From Acidimicrobiia bacterium (GTDB taxonomy: Bacteria; Actinomycetota; Acidimicrobiia; IMCC26256; JAENVU01), in the NCBI GenBank assembly GCA_017882945.1, contig JADGON010000032.1, positions 1-10,347 of the forward strand: a DNA stretch of 10,347 nt, given 5' to 3'. The notes beneath the pieces are model-generated. The model was not told the DNA's origin. It ran no database searches and worked only from the letters and a program-made list of their open reading frames with translations. Positions 6,843 to 10,347 of the stretch are shown here, piece after piece. Position numbers and translations under genes: made by a program. Position 1 is the first letter of the stretch. Each line of letters opens with the position of its first letter.

Positions 6843-6856
6843 TGGAACCGGTTCTA
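6843..6856. promoter_or_regulatory. KstR-like operator palindrome upstream of the fadE30-ipdF pair
   Basis: TGGAACCGGTTCTA fits all eight fixed positions of the mycobacterial KstR operator pattern TnnAACnnGTTnnA, with a perfect 10-base core GAACCGGTTC (6845-6854). KstR is the TetR-family repressor of cholesterol catabolism, released by a CoA-thioester intermediate. The site is 34 bases before the GTG of the FadE30-like gene and 95 bases before the L,D-transpeptidase start, so it could serve either direction, though the former makes metabolic sense. The rest of the 143-base divergent region (6748-6890) shows no convincing -35/-10 pair on either strand; TAGATT at 6801-6806 on the plus strand is a weak -10-like match. 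Confidence 0.55.
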
Positions 6857-6890
6857 CCCAGGGGGCGCCGGATCGGCGAGACTCCCGCCC

Positions 6891-8087
6891 GTGGATCTGC
6901 ATTTCTCCGAGGAGGACGAGCAATTCCGGGCAGAAGCCCGCGAATGGCTGACCGCGGCGCTCCAGGGCGAGTTCGCCGTGGTGCGTGGTCGGGGCGGTCC
7001 GGGCGACGAGCACGCCCTCTTCGAAGCGCGCCTCGCCTGGGAGCGGGCGCTCGGCGCGGCGGGCTGGACCTGCCTCTCCTGGCCCCGTGAATACGGCGGT
7101 CGGGACGTGACGCTGCTCCAACAGGTGATCTTCTACGAGGAGTACGCCCGCGCCGGCGGCCCGGGTCGAGTCGGGATCGTGGGCGAAGGGCTCATCGGCC
7201 CGACGATCCTGCATTTCGGCACTGATGAGCAGAAGGAGCGGTTCCTCCCGAAGATCGCGAGCGGCGAGGAGCTCTGGTGCCAGGGCTACTCCGAGCCGAA
7301 CGCGGGGTCGGACCTCGCCAACATCGCGACCCGCGCCGATCTGGAGGATGGCCCCGCCGGTGAGGAGTGGGTGGTGAGCGGCCAGAAGGTGTGGACGTCG
7401 CTCGCCCACTGGGCCGACTGGTGCTTCGTGCTCGCGCGCACGGACCGCGAAGCTCCACGCCACCGCGGCATCTCGTACCTCCTCGTGCCCATGGACCAGC
7501 CCGGCGTCGAGATCCGGCCGATCGAGCAGATCACCGGCGATTCGGAGTTCAACGAGGTCTTCTTCGACGGCGCGCGCACCCCGGCCGACCACATCGTCGG
7601 TGAGGTCAATGGCGGATGGCGCGTCGCCATGGGCACGCTTGCGTTCGAGCGCGGCGCGTTGACGCTCGGCCAGCAGCTCGGCTTCGCGAGCGAGTGGCGC
7701 GAGATCGTGGAGCAGTCCCGCACGCGTGGACGGGCCTCGGACCCGGTGCTGCGCCAGCGGCTCGCGCAAGCCTGGATCGAGCTCGAGATCATGCGGTACA
7801 ACGCATTGCGCGGGCTCACCGCGATGGCGAAGGGTGAGGTCACGCGCGAGACGTCGATCTCGAAGCTCTTCTGGGCGACGATGCACCGCGGGCTCGGCGA
7901 GCTCGCGATCGACGCGCTCGGACCGTGGGGAGAGATCGCCGATGCCGGGCCGTACGACCTCAGCGCGTTCCAACGCTTGTTCCTCTACAGCCGAGCCGAC
8001 ACGATCTACGGCGGGTCGAACGAGATCCAGCGCAACGTGATCGGTGAGCGAGTCTTGGGCCTGCCGCCCGAGCCGAAGGTGGTCTGA
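6891..8087 (+). CDS. fadE30: acyl-CoA dehydrogenase, FadE30-like (steroid C/D-ring catabolism)
   Basis: A 398-residue flavin (FAD) acyl-CoA dehydrogenase with the normal order of helical N-terminal, beta and helical C-terminal domains. Marks are EFRAEAREWL at the start, LWCQGYSEPNAGSDLANIATRA, GQKVWTSLAHWADWCFVLART, FNEVFFDGAR, GWRVAMGTLAFERGALTLGQQ and TIYGGSNEIQRNVIGERVLGLP. These agree closely with my memory of mycobacterial FadE30 (Rv3560c), which dehydrogenates a CoA ester formed from the steroid-derived indanone propionate HIP; a Rhodococcus fadE30 mutant accumulates 5-hydroxy-HIC. G374 occupies the place where medium-chain enzymes have the catalytic Glu, while E253 in AFERG sits where isovaleryl-CoA dehydrogenase carries its base, so an active enzyme of that second type is expected. 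The GTG start is the only one near the homology boundary, without a clear ribosome site. The next gene starts inside the stop (TGATG), so the two are coupled, and a KstR-like site lies upstream. Confidence 0.88.
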   Translation: MDLHFSEEDEQFRAEAREWLTAALQGEFAVVRGRGGPGDEHALFEARLAWERALGAAGWTCLSWPREYGGRDVTLLQQVIFYEEYARAGGPGRVGIVGEGLIGPTILHFGTDEQKERFLPKIASGEELWCQGYSEPNAGSDLANIATRADLEDGPAGEEWVVSGQKVWTSLAHWADWCFVLARTDREAPRHRGISYLLVPMDQPGVEIRPIEQITGDSEFNEVFFDGARTPADHIVGEVNGGWRVAMGTLAFERGALTLGQQLGFASEWREIVEQSRTRGRASDPVLRQRLAQAWIELEIMRYNALRGLTAMAKGEVTRETSISKLFWATMHRGLGELAIDALGPWGEIADAGPYDLSAFQRLFLYSRADTIYGGSNEIQRNVIGERVLGLPPEPKVV

Positions 8088-8860
8088 TGCCCCCCGAAGC
8101 CCCGTCCTACCCACCTGCGCACGGCTTGCTCGAGGGCAAGACCGCGCTCGTCACCGCCGCGGCCGGAACCGGGATCGGGTTCGCCGCCGCGAAGCGCTGC
8201 GCCGAGGAAGGCGCACGCGTCGTGCTGAGCGACGCGCACGAACGGCGGCTCGGCGAAGCCGCGGAGCAGCTGGGCGACGCGGTGGTCGCCGCGATCCCGT
8301 GCAACGTCACCGACGAGTCGCAGGTGCAGGCACTGTTCGACGGCGCGATCGCCGCGACGGGCGGGCTGGACATCGTGATCAACAACGCGGGGCTCGGGGG
8401 CACGGCCAACCTCGTGGACATGACCGACGAGCAGTGGCTGACGGTGCTCGACGTGACGCTGAACGGCACGTTCCGGTGCATGCGCGCCGCGCTCCGTCAC
8501 CTCGAACCGCGTGGTGCGGGCGTGATCGTCAACAACGCGTCGGTGCTCGGCTGGCGGGCCCAGGCCGGTCAGGCCCACTACGCCGCGGCGAAGGCCGGGG
8601 TGATGGCGCTCACCCGGTGCGCGGCGATCGAAGCGGCGGAGTCCGGGGTGCGCGTGAACGCCGTCGCGCCGAGCATCGCGATGCATCCGTTTCTCGCCAA
8701 GGTCACGAGCGACGAGCTGCTCGCCGAGCTCACGTCACGCGAAGCATTCGGGCGCGCCGCCGAGCCCTGGGAAGTTGCCAACGTCATCGTCTTCCTCGCC
8801 TCGGACTACTCCACCTACATGACCGGCGAGATCGTGAGCGTCAGCTCCCAACACCCCTAA
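8087..8860 (+). CDS. ipdF: short-chain dehydrogenase/reductase, IpdF-like
   Basis: A 257-residue classical SDR. The cofactor-binding TAAAGTGIG (T23-G31), the NNAG motif, and the catalytic S152, Y165 and K169 (NNASVLGWRAQ and YAAAK) are all present, and the protein ends with the characteristic EIVSVSSQHP. The sequence closely recalls mycobacterial IpdF (Rv3559c), an NAD(P)-dependent enzyme acting on the 5-hydroxyl of HIP-derived CoA esters during breakdown of steroid rings C and D. Its adjacency to a FadE30-like gene, the same pair as in M. tuberculosis, strengthens this over a generic SDR. The ATG overlaps the upstream stop by one base (TGATG), with AAGGTGG (8076-8082) as ribosome site inside the upstream gene. 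A hairpin begins at the end of the reading frame. A paralogue with another hydroxyacyl substrate remains possible. Confidence 0.87.
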   Translation: MPPEAPSYPPAHGLLEGKTALVTAAAGTGIGFAAAKRCAEEGARVVLSDAHERRLGEAAEQLGDAVVAAIPCNVTDESQVQALFDGAIAATGGLDIVINNAGLGGTANLVDMTDEQWLTVLDVTLNGTFRCMRAALRHLEPRGAGVIVNNASVLGWRAQAGQAHYAAAKAGVMALTRCAAIEAAESGVRVNAVAPSIAMHPFLAKVTSDELLAELTSREAFGRAAEPWEVANVIVFLASDYSTYMTGEIVSVSSQHP

Positions 8861-8875
8861 CCCGAGAAGGGGTGT
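8851..8875. terminator. hairpin between convergent genes, possible bidirectional terminator
   Basis: ACACCCCT (8851-8858) pairs perfectly with AGGGGTGT (8868-8875) around a 9-base loop. The left arm covers the end of the ipdF-like gene including part of its stop codon, and the right arm touches the last base of the amine oxidase stop. No T-run follows on either side, so it is not a textbook intrinsic terminator, but T-less hairpins are common in high-GC actinobacteria. Confidence 0.6.
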
Positions 8876-10347
8876 CAGGGCTCGGGGTGGCAGTGGGTGG
8901 TGGGGGGGAGGTCGAGGGCGGGGTTGCGGTCGAAGAAGCCCATCGGGGTGAGCAGGAACCCGGTGTACTCGACCGGCATGACCGGCCAGTCCTCGGGGCG
9001 TACGAAGTGGGTGACGCCGAACGTGTACCAGAGCACGATGTCGGTATCGACGAGGTCCCGGTCCTGGGCGCTCCACTTCGGGAGCCCGTCACCGCCCTCG
9101 TGCTGGTTCGGATGCTCGCCCGCGGCGCGCCGCTCGTCGGGTGAGTACGGCGTCGCCCAGAGGTTGTGCTGAGCGAACCCGGCGCGCTTTCCGACACTCG
9201 AGTCGGGTTGGGCCAGCAGCGTCGGCGTGCTCATCGTGGGCACGAGCTTGTAGGCGACCGGTTGGCCGATCCCGTTCAGCACGTGCGGGTTCACGACCTT
9301 CCAGCACCGGCTCGTGGCCGGGTTCACCTTCCGGCGGGCGCGCACTTCGGACCCCAGTCGGGTCACGTGCTGGCGGAACGCGTTGCCCCAGGGGTTGTCT
9401 TCGCCCCACCCCATCGTCTCGGCCTCGACCTCGTAGACCTCGTTGTCGGTGCCGTCGACGTCGAAGTCGAGCCGGACGTTGAACAGGTGCTGGTGGTGGG
9501 GTGCGGCAACCCCGGGTGCAACCACGTTGGCAAACGCCGGCGTTGTGCCGGGCTCGATGGCCATCGGCGAGACGATGCCGGTGAGCTTCACCTCGAGCTG
9601 GATGTTCCCGTCGAGGTAGAGGTACCAGGAGAAGCCGTATTCGTAGTTGCCGACGGTCGCGATCGTGTTGATGACGAGCCGGCGGCTGCGACGCACCTCG
9701 GTCGTCCCGCTGAACAGGTCGACGTGCTTCCAGAGGATCCCGTAGTCCTCCTCGTGCAGGCAGATCGCGTTGGTGATCGTGTACGGGTCACCGTTCTCGC
9801 CCGCGAGCACGGCGTCGAAGTAGTGGATCTCGCCGAGGCAGTCACAGCCGAGCGCGAGCGGCTGGGTCATGCGTCCGAGCCCCCACTCACCCGCGTCGAA
9901 CGCGTTCTTCCACCCGTGGAGCTGGCTCGGGTCGCCGTACGGGACGACCATCTCGGTCACCGAGGCGCGGTGCAGGATCGTTCGCTCGCGACCGTGGTCG
10001 TCGTAGGAGACCTGATGCAGCGTGAGGCCTTCGTACGGGTCGAATCCCACGCGCAGCGACCAGCAGCTCCAGCGCACGAGGTTGCCCTCGACGGTGAAGC
10101 TCGGGCCTTCGGGCTGCGTGATCTCGAGCGGCTTGAGCGCTTCCCGATGCGGTTCGTGATCAGCTGCGTAGTAGCGCGCGTGCTGGGTGGGCATCGAGGT
10201 CGCGCCATGGTCGATCACCTCGATCACCTCGTTGCGGCCGAGGTCGAAGTGAACGATCACACCTTCGATGGGGCGTGCGTAGCCGTTGTCCTCGGGTGAT
10301 TCGCGCAGGAACGAGATGCACCGCGCGATCCGGCGGTCCTTCTCGGC
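8875..10347 (-). CDS. copper-containing primary amine oxidase (TPQ), 5' end cut by window edge
   Basis: The last 490 residues of a copper amine oxidase can be read; the frame is open to the right edge (NGYARPIEGVIVHFDL near the edge is typical), and actinobacterial members are near 640 residues, so roughly 150 N-terminal residues are missing. The active site is complete: the proton-abstracting Asp in AFDAGEWGLG (codon 9895-9897), the self-processed tyrosine of the TPQ cofactor in NYEYGF (codon 9643-9645), and copper ligands in HQHLFN (codons 9493-9495 and 9487-9489) and THFVRPEDWPVMP (codon 9007-9009). The enzyme oxidises primary amines to aldehydes with release of ammonia and hydrogen peroxide; phenylethylamine, tyramine or histamine are common substrates, but none can be chosen here. 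An internal GTG at 10260 is not the start, because family sequence continues upstream. It converges on the ipdF-like gene with only 14 bases between stops. Confidence 0.93.
   Translation of the reverse strand, partial: AEKDRRIARCISFLRESPEDNGYARPIEGVIVHFDLGRNEVIEVIDHGATSMPTQHARYYAADHEPHREALKPLEITQPEGPSFTVEGNLVRWSCWSLRVGFDPYEGLTLHQVSYDDHGRERTILHRASVTEMVVPYGDPSQLHGWKNAFDAGEWGLGRMTQPLALGCDCLGEIHYFDAVLAGENGDPYTITNAICLHEEDYGILWKHVDLFSGTTEVRRSRRLVINTIATVGNYEYGFSWYLYLDGNIQLEVKLTGIVSPMAIEPGTTPAFANVVAPGVAAPHHQHLFNVRLDFDVDGTDNEVYEVEAETMGWGEDNPWGNAFRQHVTRLGSEVRARRKVNPATSRCWKVVNPHVLNGIGQPVAYKLVPTMSTPTLLAQPDSSVGKRAGFAQHNLWATPYSPDERRAAGEHPNQHEGGDGLPKWSAQDRDLVDTDIVLWYTFGVTHFVRPEDWPVMPVEYTGFLLTPMGFFDRNPALDLPPTTHCHPEP

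Noticed and set aside
6825..8114. Long open frame (429 codons) on the minus strand opposite the acyl-CoA dehydrogenase
   Set aside because: High third-position GC leaves the opposite strand open; the translation is Arg/Glu/Leu-rich without any motif. The same applies to long plus-strand frames at 4200-5639, 816-1838 and 9166-10299.

Overview
The window is high-GC DNA with compact, frequently overlapping genes, many GTG or TTG starts and an actinobacterial gene set: a coenzyme-F420 (LLM-type) oxidoreductase, an Ig-domain L,D-transpeptidase, and a FadE30/IpdF-like steroid-catabolism pair. It reads as chromosomal DNA of a high-GC Actinomycetota, plausibly outside the well-studied mycobacteria (an Acidimicrobiia-type lineage would fit, but this is inference). 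I see no tRNA, rRNA, IS element, phage gene or CRISPR array.

Layout. (1) Positions 1-1913, minus strand: a YbdK-type glutamate-cysteine ligase family gene followed, with a 4-base GTGA overlap, by an M20D amidohydrolase that runs off the left edge. (2) Positions 1941-3713, plus strand: a large GH5 glycosidase of the endoglycoceramidase / steryl-glucosidase type, divergent from the ligase with only 27 bases between the two starts. (3) Positions 3700-4997, minus strand: an F420-dependent LLM oxidoreductase followed 11 bases later by a CX5R protein phosphatase whose 3' end overlaps that of the GH5 gene. (4) Positions 5050-5508, plus strand: a small His/Asp-rich membrane protein of unknown function, tail to tail with (5) positions 5512-6747, minus strand: an L,D-transpeptidase with a TTG start. 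(6) Positions 6748-6890: a divergent control region holding a 14-base palindrome that fits the mycobacterial KstR operator pattern. (7) Positions 6891-8860, plus strand: a FadE30-like acyl-CoA dehydrogenase and an IpdF-like short-chain dehydrogenase joined by a TGATG stop/start overlap. (8) Positions 8851-8875: a hairpin between convergent genes. (9) Position 8875 to the right edge, minus strand: a copper/TPQ amine oxidase whose N-terminus lies outside the window.

The clearest biological theme is steroid C/D-ring breakdown: the FadE30-IpdF pair is adjacent in Mycobacterium tuberculosis too (Rv3560c-Rv3559c), and here it sits behind a site of the KstR rather than the KstR2 pattern. The GH5 enzyme resembles, from memory, enzymes acting on glucosylceramides and steryl glucosides, so a link from sterol glucoside to steroid catabolism is possible but not shown. 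The other genes look like separate housekeeping or accessory functions.
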